Part shown: piece by piece, positions 32,203 to 41,228 of the stretch
Position numbering within the stretch: the stretch's first letter is position 1
Layout of the letters: the number at the start of each line of letters is the position of its first letter
Assembly (NCBI GenBank): GCA_000434935.1
Contig: FR882200.1
Span: forward strand, 44,360 to 85,789
Direction: 5' to 3'
DNA: 41,430 nt
Origin: Bacteroides sp. CAG:709
Lineage (GTDB): Bacteria; Bacteroidota; Bacteroidia; Bacteroidales; UBA932
Made by a program: the position numbers and the translations under genes
The notes under the pieces: generated by a model
The model's database searches: none
Told to the model about the DNA's origin: nothing
The model's input: the letters and a program-made list of their open reading frames with translations, nothing else

Positions 32203-33696
32203 TTATAGTCCATAATTTTCATACTCCTTGTTGTCCAGGGCATAGCCGGAATAAGCGACCTGCGTGGCAGGTATCGGATAGTATCTGTGACAAGGAAGGA
32301 TGTTGGTCTTGAGGGCCACGGATCTGGTTTCGGATTCGGTGCGCTCATACCATGTCCCCCATCTCACGAGGTCGAACTTGCGCTGGAATTCGCCGAAGAG
32401 TTCCCTGCCCCTCTCCGCCTGGATTTCCTCCATGATCTTCTTCCAGGAACGTTTGGTGAAGAGTCTCACACCGGCACGTTCCTTCGTCATATTCAGATAC
32501 TTGAGTGCTTCGTCCATATCATCCTGGAGCATGCAATGCGCTTCCGCAATCATCAGGATTGCATCGGCATAACGGAAGACTTTGTAGTTGTTGTAGTCAT
32601 TGTTCGCCTGCATGTTCGGACACCAGAACTTCGGACCGAAGAACGCCGTGGTCGTGGTATTCTTCATGGAATTGAATGTCTGGCCGTTCCATTCCCTCAC
32701 GATGGACATCGGACGTCTCTTGTCATTGTTCTCTTCCGCCAGAAGGTTGTTCACGAGGTAGTTGTTCGCCTGGGCCGGAGCATATACGGTGGTATTGTCA
32801 CCGAGTTCTTCGATTACCACGCCGTCGTATTTGTTGCCGCTTCTCTTATATGGCATGCAGAGGCAGGCGACATTGGACGTATACTCCAGTCCTCCAGCGG
32901 AATACGCATGCTGCACTTCGAGAATCGACTCCGGGGTGTTCTTCATTCTGAACGGAATGTCGGTAAGCGGATATTGCTGAAGATCGCCATAGATTTCTTC
33001 CAGTTTCTTGCAGGCGTCCAGTGAGACCTGCCATTCTCCGTTCCATTGCGCCAACTTGGAAATCAGCATGTAGCCGACTGCCGCGCCTGCCCTGTTGTCG
33101 GTGATTTCGGAGGAACGGACCTGTGACATTGACGGCAGACATTCCTGCAAATCCTTGATGAGCCAGTCCCGGGTCCCGACAGCGGACATTCTCGGCAGCT
33201 TCGCCACTTTCTCAAGCATTGCCTCGTCTGAAACATCGTCGGTGTAGAACGGGATGTCGCCGAAGAACGAGGTCATGAGCCAATAGTAGAACGCGCGCAT
33301 TATCTTGCCTTCAGCTACCAGCGGTGCCTTTTCAGTGTCGCTGAGGCTGGAATTTTCGATTCCGGTTATGGCACCGTTGCAATAGCGCACGCCCAGATAG
33401 CCCTGCTTCCATACATCGGCACCGAAACGCGGATTGGCCGGAGAAATGTCCAGCTGCGCGTCCTGTGTGGCGGAACGTGAATATGCCAGGTCCGTGACGC
33501 ATTCAGTGGCAAGCATCATCTTGTAGGAATACATGTATGTCATCGGAATATAACATGTATTCAATGCCGCCCTGCACTGCTGCACATTCTTGTAGAAATT
33601 GGCGGAAGTGGCGAATGAGGACGAATCTTCCTCCAGACTGCATGCGGAGAGCGTGCAGAGGGCCACTGACATGATAAATATATGTTTAAGTTTCAT
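32203..33696 (-). CDS. SusD-like glycan-binding lipoprotein
   Basis: The 497-residue lipoprotein has a lipobox at Cys19 (LSAC). It shows the SusD/RagB pattern: an N-terminal TPR-like helical part (AALNTCYIPMTYMYSYKMM, GKIMRAFYYWLMTSFFGDIPFYTD) and the conserved C-terminal stretch VFRYADAILMIAEAHC, with ERGRELFGEFQRKFDLVRWGTW and a final YPIPATQ. It lids the SusC channel and binds substrate at the surface. It starts 11 nt after the susC stop. The family as a whole gives no substrate. Confidence 0.94.
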   Translation of the reverse strand: MKLKHIFIMSVALCTLSACSLEEDSSSFATSANFYKNVQQCRAALNTCYIPMTYMYSYKMMLATECVTDLAYSRSATQDAQLDISPANPRFGADVWKQGYLGVRYCNGAITGIENSSLSDTEKAPLVAEGKIMRAFYYWLMTSFFGDIPFYTDDVSDEAMLEKVAKLPRMSAVGTRDWLIKDLQECLPSMSQVRSSEITDNRAGAAVGYMLISKLAQWNGEWQVSLDACKKLEEIYGDLQQYPLTDIPFRMKNTPESILEVQHAYSAGGLEYTSNVACLCMPYKRSGNKYDGVVIEELGDNTTVYAPAQANNYLVNNLLAEENNDKRRPMSIVREWNGQTFNSMKNTTTTAFFGPKFWCPNMQANNDYNNYKVFRYADAILMIAEAHCMLQDDMDEALKYLNMTKERAGVRLFTKRSWKKIMEEIQAERGRELFGEFQRKFDLVRWGTWYERTESETRSVALKTNILPCHRYYPIPATQVAYSGYALDNKEYENYGL

Positions 33697-33707
33697 TTCC
33701 GTGAGTA

Positions 33708-36700
33708 TTAATATCTTAACTGTATGCTGAAGACGACGGTGCGGGCCTTCGGATATGCGCCCATGTCAAGTCTTCTCAATGTAGAAGAGTCTCCAGAGGA
33801 TGATACGTCCGGGTCGAATCCGTTGTATTTCTTCCAGAGAAGGAGGTTCTCGCCGCTGAGGTTCAATGTGAGGTCACGCAGCCAGTTGATTTTCTTCGAG
33901 AGGTCGAAGGTGTAACCGAACGATACGTTTTTCAGCCTGACATAAGAGGCGTCGTAGACCATCCTGTCGCTAGGAACGTCCTTGGTCATTGAACCGCCTG
34001 CCCTAGGATAGTCGGATTCCGGGTTGCGGATCGGATGCCAGGAGTTCACCATGTAGCGGTACTGGTTCGTGGTGTTTCCGCCGGCCATGTAGAGTTCCGA
34101 GTAGTTGTAGATCTTTCCGCCGAATGAATAGGCGACATAAACGCCGAGCTTGAAGTTCCCGATAGTGAACGAGTTCTGAAGTCCTCCGTAGATGTATGGA
34201 TCGGCATTCCCGAGATAGACAAGGTCTTTCTGGTCGAGTGTGCCATCATTGTTCATATCATAGTAACGCGGAGTTCCGAGGTTCGTGGCGTATTTGTCGG
34301 AGGTAATCACGGATGCAGAGGTGTAGGCGTGTGTAACCTCGTTGCGCTCGAATTCCTGGACATTGTGCCAAACGCCGGCATAGCGGAAGCCCCAGAGCGC
34401 ATTCAGAGGATAGCCCTTCACGAAACCATGCATCATGAACGGGTTGTTTCCGCCTGAATCAGCCACGGAAACATACTCCGACGTACCGATATTGTCCACA
34501 TTCTGCTTGTTGTGGGACAATGTGAAATTGGTGGTCCAGGTGAAGTTCCTTTTCACGATGTTGCGGCTTTCGAGTGAGAATTCGAGTCCGTAGTTGGATG
34601 TGTTTCCGAGATTCACGAAATGGGAGTCGTAACCGGTCTGGGATGCCACCTGCACTTCCATGAGGAGGTCACGGGTCTTCGCCATATACGCCTCAGCCGT
34701 GATGTTCATCCTGCTGTTCAGGAAGGACATGTCGAGAGCGACATTGTACAGGTCAGTCTTTTCCCATGTCAGGTCAGGACTAGGCAGCTGGCCTCTGTAA
34801 TATGCCGCTTCCTGGCTTCCGCCGAAGATATATCCCTTGGAATTCGTCGAAAGACGTTCGAGACTCCTGTAGGCAGCCACAGCGTCATTGCCGGTACGGC
34901 CTGCACTTGCACGGAGCGAAAGTTCGTCCAGCCAATCCACGGATTTCAGGAAGTTTTCCTTCTTGATGTTCCATTTCAATGCTGCTGAAGGGAAGAATCC
35001 CCATTTGTTGTTGGCAGCGAAGTTGGAAGCGCCGTCGGCACGTCCGGTGACCGTAATGTAGTATTTCGACTTGTAATTGTAGTTCGCACGTGCGAGGAAG
35101 GACATCTTGGTGGTCGAGACGTATGAGGAACTCGGCACGAGGGTGTTCTTGTCCGTGACGCCTGCCATATTGTTCCATTTCACATCGTCCACCATATAGC
35201 CTGAGCCGCTGAGTCCCAATATGTTGGACCTGTAGGAGTAAGCCGTAAAACCGCCCAGTACATCGAATTTGTGCTTCTTCTTGCTGATGTTCCAGGTCAA
35301 TGTGTTTTCACTGGAGAGCGTCATGTCGTCCCTTTCAGTTCTCGCAGCGTCGCCGCCTTCTCCCGGATTCTTGGCCGGAAGAGTGCTCGGGTTGTAAGTG
35401 AACGCATGCGACTGATAGCTGTAATAGGAATTCGTTGAACGCAGCTTCAGGTTTTTCACAGGCTCGATTTCCACGTAAACGGAATGGTTCGTGGCAATCT
35501 TGTTTTCATAGTTCGTCTTGAGTGCCACCAGCGCTGTCGGAGGGTTATATGTGGTGGTCACATTGTCCTCATCGTCAGTGATGTAGTAGTCATTCTTGTT
35601 AAGCAGCGGGCTGAGGTATATGGTGGAGCGGGTGCTGGTACCGCCGATGGCTGCAAGGTTCTTGTCCTGATGGCGGTATGTGTACGAGCCCTTGTATCCG
35701 GCGCGCATCCATTTGAAGAGCTGCTTGTCCAGATTCAGACGGCCTGAATAACGTGTCTGGCCGCTGTTCTTGATGATGCCCTCGGTGTCATTGTAACCGA
35801 ATGACATATAGTATGAACTCTTCTTGTTTCCGCCCGAAACGGAAAGGTTATAGTTCTGATACACAGCGGTTCTGGTAACAGAGCCGAGCCAATCCGTGCC
35901 GTCACCGTATGAAAGCGGATCCTTGTAAGGGTATTTCGAAAGCGGCGCGCCTTCGACTGCATCGGTGTTGCCGGTGGTGAAATATGCAATGTCATTTCGG
36001 TACTGCGCATATTCATAGCCTTTCATCACGTCGAGTTTCTTAGGCAGTTGGCTGACGCCGGCTTCCGCCTTGAAGACAATCCTCGGCTTGTCGCTGTCGC
36101 CGCGTTTGGTCGTGACAATGATGACGCCATTAGAACCGCGAGAACCGTAAATCGCTGTGGATGAGGCATCTTTCAGGACCGAAATCGACTCAATGTCAGC
36201 CGAGTTCAGGTCGCCAAGGTCAGATACCGCATCCATGACGCCGTCTACGACAATGAGCGGTTCATTCGATGCAATGATGGAGCGGGTTCCACGGATACGG
36301 ATGGATGTGGAGGCTCCCGGTTCACCGGAAGTGGTCATGATGTCAGCTCCGGCAATACGGCCCTGCAGCGCCTGGTCCACAGAAAGGACAGGTGCATCCT
36401 TGATGTCGCCCATCTTCACATTGGTTACCGATCCTGTAAGGTCCTGTTTACGGACCGAGCCATAGGCAATGGTAACCGATTCATTCAGAGTCAGATTCTT
36501 GTCAGGCATCAATGCGACGGAGATGTTCCGCCTGTCTTTCGGCACAGTTACTTTTTTGGTTTCATAACCAAGAAACTGGATTTCAAGCACACTGCCGGCT
36601 TGAGCGTTTATGGAGAACTTGCCGTCAGCATCCGTGCTGGTCCCATCAGTCGTTCCGGTTACGAGAACAAATGCTCCCGGAAGCGGTTCGCCGTTGTTGT

Positions 36701-36809
36701 CCACGACGGTTCCCGTGATGGTTACTCTGCCGCCTTGTCCCTGGGCTCCCGCATAGGCTGCCCCGAGCAAAGTGCAGATAATCGTTAACAGAAATATACG
36801 AATCCTCAT
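33708..36809 (-). CDS. SusC-like TonB-dependent outer-membrane transporter
   Basis: The 1033-residue protein has a signal peptide (ending AGA-Q), a CarboxypepD-reg-like domain (about 28-105: TITGTVVDNNGEPLPGAFVLV), a TonB-box-like segment, and the plug with ALQGRIAGADIM and SIRIRGTRSI. A 22-strand barrel follows and ends in VFSIQLRY with a C-terminal aromatic residue. It is the first gene of the locus. On the reverse strand CAAATTTG at 36838-36845 is a one-mismatch promoter element 28 bases before the start. The 200-bp spacer to the regulator gene holds nothing else evident. It imports oligosaccharides with SusD. Confidence 0.95.
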   Translation of the reverse strand: MRIRIFLLTIICTLLGAAYAGAQGQGGRVTITGTVVDNNGEPLPGAFVLVTGTTDGTSTDADGKFSINAQAGSVLEIQFLGYETKKVTVPKDRRNISVALMPDKNLTLNESVTIAYGSVRKQDLTGSVTNVKMGDIKDAPVLSVDQALQGRIAGADIMTTSGEPGASTSIRIRGTRSIIASNEPLIVVDGVMDAVSDLGDLNSADIESISVLKDASSTAIYGSRGSNGVIIVTTKRGDSDKPRIVFKAEAGVSQLPKKLDVMKGYEYAQYRNDIAYFTTGNTDAVEGAPLSKYPYKDPLSYGDGTDWLGSVTRTAVYQNYNLSVSGGNKKSSYYMSFGYNDTEGIIKNSGQTRYSGRLNLDKQLFKWMRAGYKGSYTYRHQDKNLAAIGGTSTRSTIYLSPLLNKNDYYITDDEDNVTTTYNPPTALVALKTNYENKIATNHSVYVEIEPVKNLKLRSTNSYYSYQSHAFTYNPSTLPAKNPGEGGDAARTERDDMTLSSENTLTWNISKKKHKFDVLGGFTAYSYRSNILGLSGSGYMVDDVKWNNMAGVTDKNTLVPSSSYVSTTKMSFLARANYNYKSKYYITVTGRADGASNFAANNKWGFFPSAALKWNIKKENFLKSVDWLDELSLRASAGRTGNDAVAAYRSLERLSTNSKGYIFGGSQEAAYYRGQLPSPDLTWEKTDLYNVALDMSFLNSRMNITAEAYMAKTRDLLMEVQVASQTGYDSHFVNLGNTSNYGLEFSLESRNIVKRNFTWTTNFTLSHNKQNVDNIGTSEYVSVADSGGNNPFMMHGFVKGYPLNALWGFRYAGVWHNVQEFERNEVTHAYTSASVITSDKYATNLGTPRYYDMNNDGTLDQKDLVYLGNADPYIYGGLQNSFTIGNFKLGVYVAYSFGGKIYNYSELYMAGGNTTNQYRYMVNSWHPIRNPESDYPRAGGSMTKDVPSDRMVYDASYVRLKNVSFGYTFDLSKKINWLRDLTLNLSGENLLLWKKYNGFDPDVSSSGDSSTLRRLDMGAYPKARTVVFSIQLRY

Positions 36810-37009
36810 ACGTGTGTTATTAAAAAATTCGGTAACACAAATTTGAGGATTCTCGGGCTAACTGAAAATAGGTGGTTTGTCGAATATAGACGGATATGGA
36901 CTGAATATAGATGCTTTAAAATCGTAATCCCTTATTCATCAATATATTACACTTGTAACGTATTGGCTTTTGTATCGTTTAATATATAGATTAAGCGAAG
37001 ATTTTTATG

Positions 37010-38563
37010 TCAAATCCGAGCAATTTCAGTCTCGAAATCGTCTTTAGGGCATAGCGCCAGACGCTTCAATTTGGTGCGGTAAGTGTAGACGGTATTCGGG
37101 GAGCATTTCAGGAATTTGGCAATTTTTCCGCTCTCCGTTATGCCGATTCGGATGGCTGCCAGGACGCGGAGTTCCGTGGTCAACACTCCCGGCTCGACAT
37201 TGAACCGGCCCTCTTCCTGCAGGAGGGCATTGACCTTGGTGACGAAATCCGGATAGAGTCCGAGGAATGTTTCGTCGAAGATGCGGTAGAATGCGTCGTA
37301 TTCGCGGTACATCACGGACGGTGACTTGAGGTTCCGCATGACGGCTTCCAGGCCCTCATTCTTGGCAATGGACCGGATTTCCGTCCTAGTTTCGGCGATA
37401 CGGTCAATGTAGCCTACGGAGAGTTCCATGTAGCGGAACACGTAGCTGTTCTTGATTTTGTTGGCATCCAGCAGTTCCTTGTTCGTCAGTTTCAGCTGCT
37501 TACGTAGCCGGACTTCGCGGCGCAGGAGCATCAGGATGGAGATGAGCAGGAGCATGATCACACCTGTCACGGCAGCGAGCCAGCGAACCCTGTTTCTGGC
37601 AGCATTGCCCGCAGCATCTGCGATGATCAACTTGGCTTTTCCTGAGTTGTAGAACCGGTTGCTGTAGCCGCCTGCCATCACATCCATCAGATTCTTGTTG
37701 ATGTATTGCTCGGCTTTCGCGTATTCCCCATGTTCATATAGAATCACAGCTATCTCATACAGAGACATATACGCGCGTTCCGCATTCTGAAAATCATGGA
37801 CAGCGCTACGGACGAGCCACGTGAAGCGGCTGTCTTTGTCGCCCGCCAATTCATAAAGCTTGGAGATATTGTACGCTACCGAAGCCTTGTTGTGTTCGTC
37901 TTTCTGCCGCGGATAAAGGTCCAGCAGTATTTCCAATGCCTTCTTCACATTGCCGTTATCCCTGTAGAACATGGACATCAGCCGCTTGGAGTAGAAGGAA
38001 GTGGAGTCGAACTGCATATATGCCAGGCGTTCCTGCCTCACGATTTCCTGATACCGGTTACGTTCCTCCTCGCCGGAAGCATCATCCGCAAGTGAGGAGT
38101 TCACCAATATCCGGCAGCGGAAATAGTCCAGCCGGACTCTCCGGTTCGGCAATTCATCCAGCGAAATGGAGTTCAGCACTTCGTCTGCCATGTCCGCTTG
38201 ATTAAGTGTGAGCAGGACCCTGATCTTCGCGCACAAGGACAATGTCTTCTGCTCATGCGTCACCGCATGCAACTCCATCTCCCTCTGATACTTGGCCATG
38301 GAATCCAAACTGTAATGGTGGTATTCCTTGAAGAGTTTGTCAGCCAGCACCCATTTCATCGAATCGGACGATGCGGCCTTCATTTCGGTCACCAGACCGC
38401 GTATTTTTTCTTCCGCGGCTTCATGATACTTGGCCTGGTTCCGTATGGCATCATCCAGCACTTTCAGCTGTTTCCGGTAATTTCCGGACGCCGCCGAAGG
38501 CAATGCCGCAGCCACCATCAGGACCACGGAAAGCAGATACGCGACATGTCTATTCGGAATCAT
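37010..38563 (-). CDS. DUF6377-type membrane regulator with TPR-like sensor
   Basis: Starting at ATG 38563 the protein has 517 residues: a signal peptide, a helical TPR-like periplasmic part (about 30-320), one transmembrane helix (VTGVIMLLLISILMLL), a coiled-coil (LRREVRLRKQLKLTNKELLDANK) and a C-terminal helix-turn-helix domain (AAIRIGITESGKIAKFLKCSPNTVYTYRTKLKR). Such proteins are found beside susC/D genes in Bacteroidota and are thought to control them, much as SusR does. The start overlaps the end of the DUF4491 gene by 14 nt, so translation is coupled. The 29-residue upstream extension is rejected for lacking a signal peptide start. Confidence 0.8.
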   Translation of the reverse strand: MIPNRHVAYLLSVVLMVAAALPSAASGNYRKQLKVLDDAIRNQAKYHEAAEEKIRGLVTEMKAASSDSMKWVLADKLFKEYHHYSLDSMAKYQREMELHAVTHEQKTLSLCAKIRVLLTLNQADMADEVLNSISLDELPNRRVRLDYFRCRILVNSSLADDASGEEERNRYQEIVRQERLAYMQFDSTSFYSKRLMSMFYRDNGNVKKALEILLDLYPRQKDEHNKASVAYNISKLYELAGDKDSRFTWLVRSAVHDFQNAERAYMSLYEIAVILYEHGEYAKAEQYINKNLMDVMAGGYSNRFYNSGKAKLIIADAAGNAARNRVRWLAAVTGVIMLLLISILMLLRREVRLRKQLKLTNKELLDANKIKNSYVFRYMELSVGYIDRIAETRTEIRSIAKNEGLEAVMRNLKSPSVMYREYDAFYRIFDETFLGLYPDFVTKVNALLQEEGRFNVEPGVLTTELRVLAAIRIGITESGKIAKFLKCSPNTVYTYRTKLKRLALCPKDDFETEIARI

Positions 38564-38876
38564 CTGTGCGTTTCCTGAGTTTTTCGTAATATTCATGCCG
38601 CTTGGGATTCTCGGGGAACCATCCCTTGAGCACCCGTTTCTCTTGAGCAATCACTTCCCCGATTCCCCAGAAAAATGAAAAGGCCCCGGCACCCACGATC
38701 GTTGACAATGTATTGTCGCGGATCATCAGCGAAACCGCAGCCAGGACAATGCCTCCGGCCAGAAAGCCCCACCAGGATTTCTTTCCGATGTAGTATTCAG
38801 CCCTTATCACGAGCGGGTGACAGATTCCGATTATGAGGAACGTCGCGGCGCCCACTATTATTCCATTGATATTCAT
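38550..38876 (-). CDS. DUF4491 small membrane protein
   Basis: The 108-residue protein matches the DUF4491 family, which begins MNINGIIxGAATFLIIG and ends near KRVLKGWFPENPKR. Three hydrophobic helices make it an inner-membrane protein. No function is established. A second ATG directly upstream (38879) is possible. It lies between the response regulator (18 nt upstream) and the DUF6377 gene (14-nt overlap), so it belongs to the same transcript. Confidence 0.85.
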   Translation of the reverse strand: MNINGIIVGAATFLIIGICHPLVIRAEYYIGKKSWWGFLAGGIVLAAVSLMIRDNTLSTIVGAGAFSFFWGIGEVIAQEKRVLKGWFPENPKRHEYYEKLRKRTDDSE

Positions 38877-38894
38877 CATCTTGCAGAGATTTTA

Positions 38895-39494
38895 TTACAT
38901 CGTGTTCATGTCGATGAGATTGTTAAGGAGCGCATAGACCGTGAGACCTGCCACAGTCTTTATTCCCGTCTTTCTGGTAATGTTCTTCCTATGGGTTATC
39001 ACAGTATATATGGAGATGTTGAAATGGTCGGCTATCTCCTTGTTAAGCATACCTTTCGCCACGCAGACCAGAATTTCTTTCTCCCTGGCGGACAGTTCCT
39101 CACCGTCGCCACGCTGGTCGGAAGGATTCGCACGCATTGTCGCAGACAGTTTCTGCTCGATTTCGTCCGACTTGTCGGTAAGGTAGATTGCTCCGTCATA
39201 GGCGGAGATGAGGCTCGCGTCCATGGCGTTCGTGATGAGCGCGATTACGGGGACATTGATTCCGGTTTTTATAAGGTCTTTTCCGCCGGTGCGCGTCCGG
39301 ATGTCGAAGATTGCGGGGTCCACGACCAACAGGTCCGCATCATAGTCATCAAGGGTGATTTCCATGTCTTCGCCGAGGTCCTGCAAAATACCGGTGACCG
39401 TATACTCGGCGAGGTTGTCGACAATATATCTAACTCCCTCAGCCACAATCACTGAGGGTTCTATTATCAATATTCGTTTTATAGTTTCTCTCAT
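38895..39494 (-). CDS. NarL/FixJ-type response regulator
   Basis: The 199-residue protein has a receiver domain (about 7-115) with the phospho-acceptor Asp59 (LLVVDP) and a C-terminal LuxR-type helix-turn-helix (LSAREKEILVCVAKGMLNKEIA... TVITHRKNI). The acidic pair that normally binds metal before the first helix is reduced to Glu12 (IIEPS), so phosphorylation may be atypical. Start ATG 39494 lies 5 nt after the hemerythrin-like stop; the longer frame reads through that gene and is rejected. No histidine kinase is encoded in the window. Confidence 0.83.
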   Translation of the reverse strand: MRETIKRILIIEPSVIVAEGVRYIVDNLAEYTVTGILQDLGEDMEITLDDYDADLLVVDPAIFDIRTRTGGKDLIKTGINVPVIALITNAMDASLISAYDGAIYLTDKSDEIEQKLSATMRANPSDQRGDGEELSAREKEILVCVAKGMLNKEIADHFNISIYTVITHRKNITRKTGIKTVAGLTVYALLNNLIDMNTM

Positions 39495-39499
39495 ATCGT

Positions 39500-40243
39500 T
39501 CAGCGCGTCCAAGCGTTCTGATGCCCAAGTTCCTTTTCGCGTGCAGCCGCCATTGGAACCAATATTTCGTCTTCTATATATGTGTGCTTGCCAAGGTCGT
39601 CCTCCAGAGAATAAAGGCAATTCAACACCTTCTGTATCAAGTTATTGTCACAGTCCTGCGGGAGATATTTCATGACAATGTTTTTCAGGTCGTTCAGTTT
39701 TTCGTCGACGTCAGAATGGTTTTCCTCGTATTGTTCGATGCCATAGCCCTCGGTGGTTTTCCCTTCGTCAATCGCCCTGACGTACGGGAATACCGTTTTC
39801 TCTTCGTATTCGAAGTGTTTCAGGATTTCGTCACGATAGCCGCCGTAGAAGCGCATGAGAATCTTGTAGTGTTTCTCGTCGCACGTGTTCATCATCGCAT
39901 GAATAGCCTTGTCCAATGATTCCAGGGCTATGTCAATGTAGAAGTCGTGTGAGTTGTGGAGATAGGTAAGGATGTCCCGCATACTGCTGCGTGAGAGTTC
40001 TTCAGCAGAAGGAACATATCCGTCATACGCGTATATCTTGCTGATAAGCAACAATGTATGCGGATTGACGCCGGCTTCGTCACATACTTCACCGACGGTT
40101 TTCTCGCCGAATCCGAAGTTCAGTCCCAGCCTGCGGATCACGCCCAGAAGCCTATGGTCAGCGTCCGGCACTTCCGCCATCTTCATCCCGATAGAGAAAA
40201 TTTTCCCTCTATGTCTGTCGTTAAGTGTCATATTTCTTGTCAA
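39500..40243 (-). CDS. Hemerythrin HHE-domain protein
   Basis: The 247-residue protein has an N-terminal ScdA/YtfE-like part (about 15-75) and a C-terminal HHE four-helix bundle with the expected iron ligands in YLHNSHDFYID, LKHFEYEEKTVFPYV, EENHSDVDEKL and LGKHTYIEDEILVPM. Family members bind a di-iron centre and react with oxygen or nitric oxide, or repair iron centres. It is the first gene of an operon with a LuxR-type regulator, which suggests a redox- or NO-sensing role. ATG 40243 or the near ATG 40231 could be the start. Confidence 0.82.
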   Translation of the reverse strand: MTRNMTLNDRHRGKIFSIGMKMAEVPDADHRLLGVIRRLGLNFGFGEKTVGEVCDEAGVNPHTLLLISKIYAYDGYVPSAEELSRSSMRDILTYLHNSHDFYIDIALESLDKAIHAMMNTCDEKHYKILMRFYGGYRDEILKHFEYEEKTVFPYVRAIDEGKTTEGYGIEQYEENHSDVDEKLNDLKNIVMKYLPQDCDNNLIQKVLNCLYSLEDDLGKHTYIEDEILVPMAAAREKELGHQNAWTR

Positions 40244-40308
40244 TGTTTTCGTTTAACAGCTTTCCGTCTTGGTAGCCTTGACGCCTGCTTACGTGCCGCG
40301 TCATCTGG

Positions 40309-40316
40309 CAAATATA
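40309..40316 (-). promoter_or_regulatory. Promoter element (TATATTTG) for the hemerythrin operon
   Basis: This is an exact TAnnTTTG match on the reverse strand, 65 bases before ATG 40243. The remaining spacer to 40540 holds a small hairpin (AGCGG/CCGCT, 40357-40382) and no gene. Confidence 0.5.
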
Positions 40317-40528
40317 GTAAAAAACCGAATAACCGGTAGTTATAATATATTACTAAAAGCGGCGTCCTTCACAGGAGACCGCTTTCAACAACAATCAAAA
40401 GGATTCACACAAGAATCTATTTACAAAGTTCAAACAGATTCATTCATAAACACTATATGGCTTATAATCTCAATCCAATGTTGCAAAGTTACTGCCCGGC
40501 AAAATTTTCCACAATCGCTAAATATGGT

Positions 40529-40536
40529 TAAATTTG
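40529..40536 (+). promoter_or_regulatory. Promoter element (TAAATTTG) for queH
   Basis: This is an exact TAnnTTTG match ending 4 bases before ATG 40541. Transcription would start at or next to the start codon, giving a leaderless or almost leaderless mRNA. Confidence 0.45.
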
Positions 40537-40540
40537 CGTC

Positions 40541-41161
40541 ATGCAGAAGAGAGTGAAACACACATTGGAAGTAACGCCGCCGGGCAGCAGGATATTGCTC
40601 CATGCCTGCTGCGCACCATGTTCGTCAGCCATAGTGGAATGCCTTGTAAATCATGGCATTAGACCGACCATTTTCTACAGCAATTCGAATATTTTTCCAG
40701 AAAGCGAATACGACAGACGCCTGAACGAATGCATCCGCTACGCTGAAGAAACCGGCCTGGACATCATCAATGATAGCTATGACCATGAGCATTGGCATCA
40801 CGCCATACATGGTCTTGAGCATGAACCCGAACGTGGCTCCCGCTGCATGATGTGTTTCCGTTTCCGCCTGGAGCGTGCCGCAAGATATGCCCAGGAGCAT
40901 GGTTTCGACGTCCTCACGACGACATTGGCCTCCTCCCGCTGGAAAAACCTCAACCAGGTAAACGCCGCCGGCTTCTACGCATGCAGCCTCTTCCCCGACG
41001 TGACATGGTGGGACATGAACTGGCGCAAAGGCGGCCTCCAGGAGCGCCGGAACGAAATCATCCGCGAGCACGGCTTCTACAACCAGCTCTACTGCGGATG
41101 TGAATTCAGCATCCAAAACGCCAGTCGGGACGCAGCCACGGGTAAATCCGTAACTCACTGA
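40541..41161 (+). CDS. queH: Epoxyqueuosine reductase QueH
   Basis: The 206-residue protein reduces epoxyqueuosine to queuosine in tRNA, the last step of queuosine synthesis, replacing the unrelated QueG. It has the QueH Cys pattern: HACCAPCS (Cys23, Cys24, Cys27), a CMMCF motif near residue 107 and CGCEFS close to the C-terminus. These ligate the 4Fe-4S cluster and neighbouring metal. The length fits the family. The gene stands alone on the forward strand, with its own promoter candidate and a terminator 20 nt downstream. Confidence 0.93.
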   Translation: MQKRVKHTLEVTPPGSRILLHACCAPCSSAIVECLVNHGIRPTIFYSNSNIFPESEYDRRLNECIRYAEETGLDIINDSYDHEHWHHAIHGLEHEPERGSRCMMCFRFRLERAARYAQEHGFDVLTTTLASSRWKNLNQVNAAGFYACSLFPDVTWWDMNWRKGGLQERRNEIIREHGFYNQLYCGCEFSIQNASRDAATGKSVTH

Positions 41162-41181
41162 TAATCAGATAGCAATTTAAC

Positions 41182-41228
41182 AAGGGCGTGGAAACGCAGC
41201 CATTTTTTGGCCACATTTCCACGCCCTT
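41182..41228 (+). terminator. Terminator-type hairpin after queH
   Basis: AAGGGCGTGGAAA (41182-41194) pairs perfectly with TTTCCACGCCCTT (41216-41228). An inner GCCA/TGGC stem continues it, and ATTATATAA follows. The rest of the window (41229-41430) shows a short direct repeat, AACCCCTTGCAAA, twice (about 41238 and 41253). It ends in an open frame from ATG 41324 that is too short to call a gene. Confidence 0.7.
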
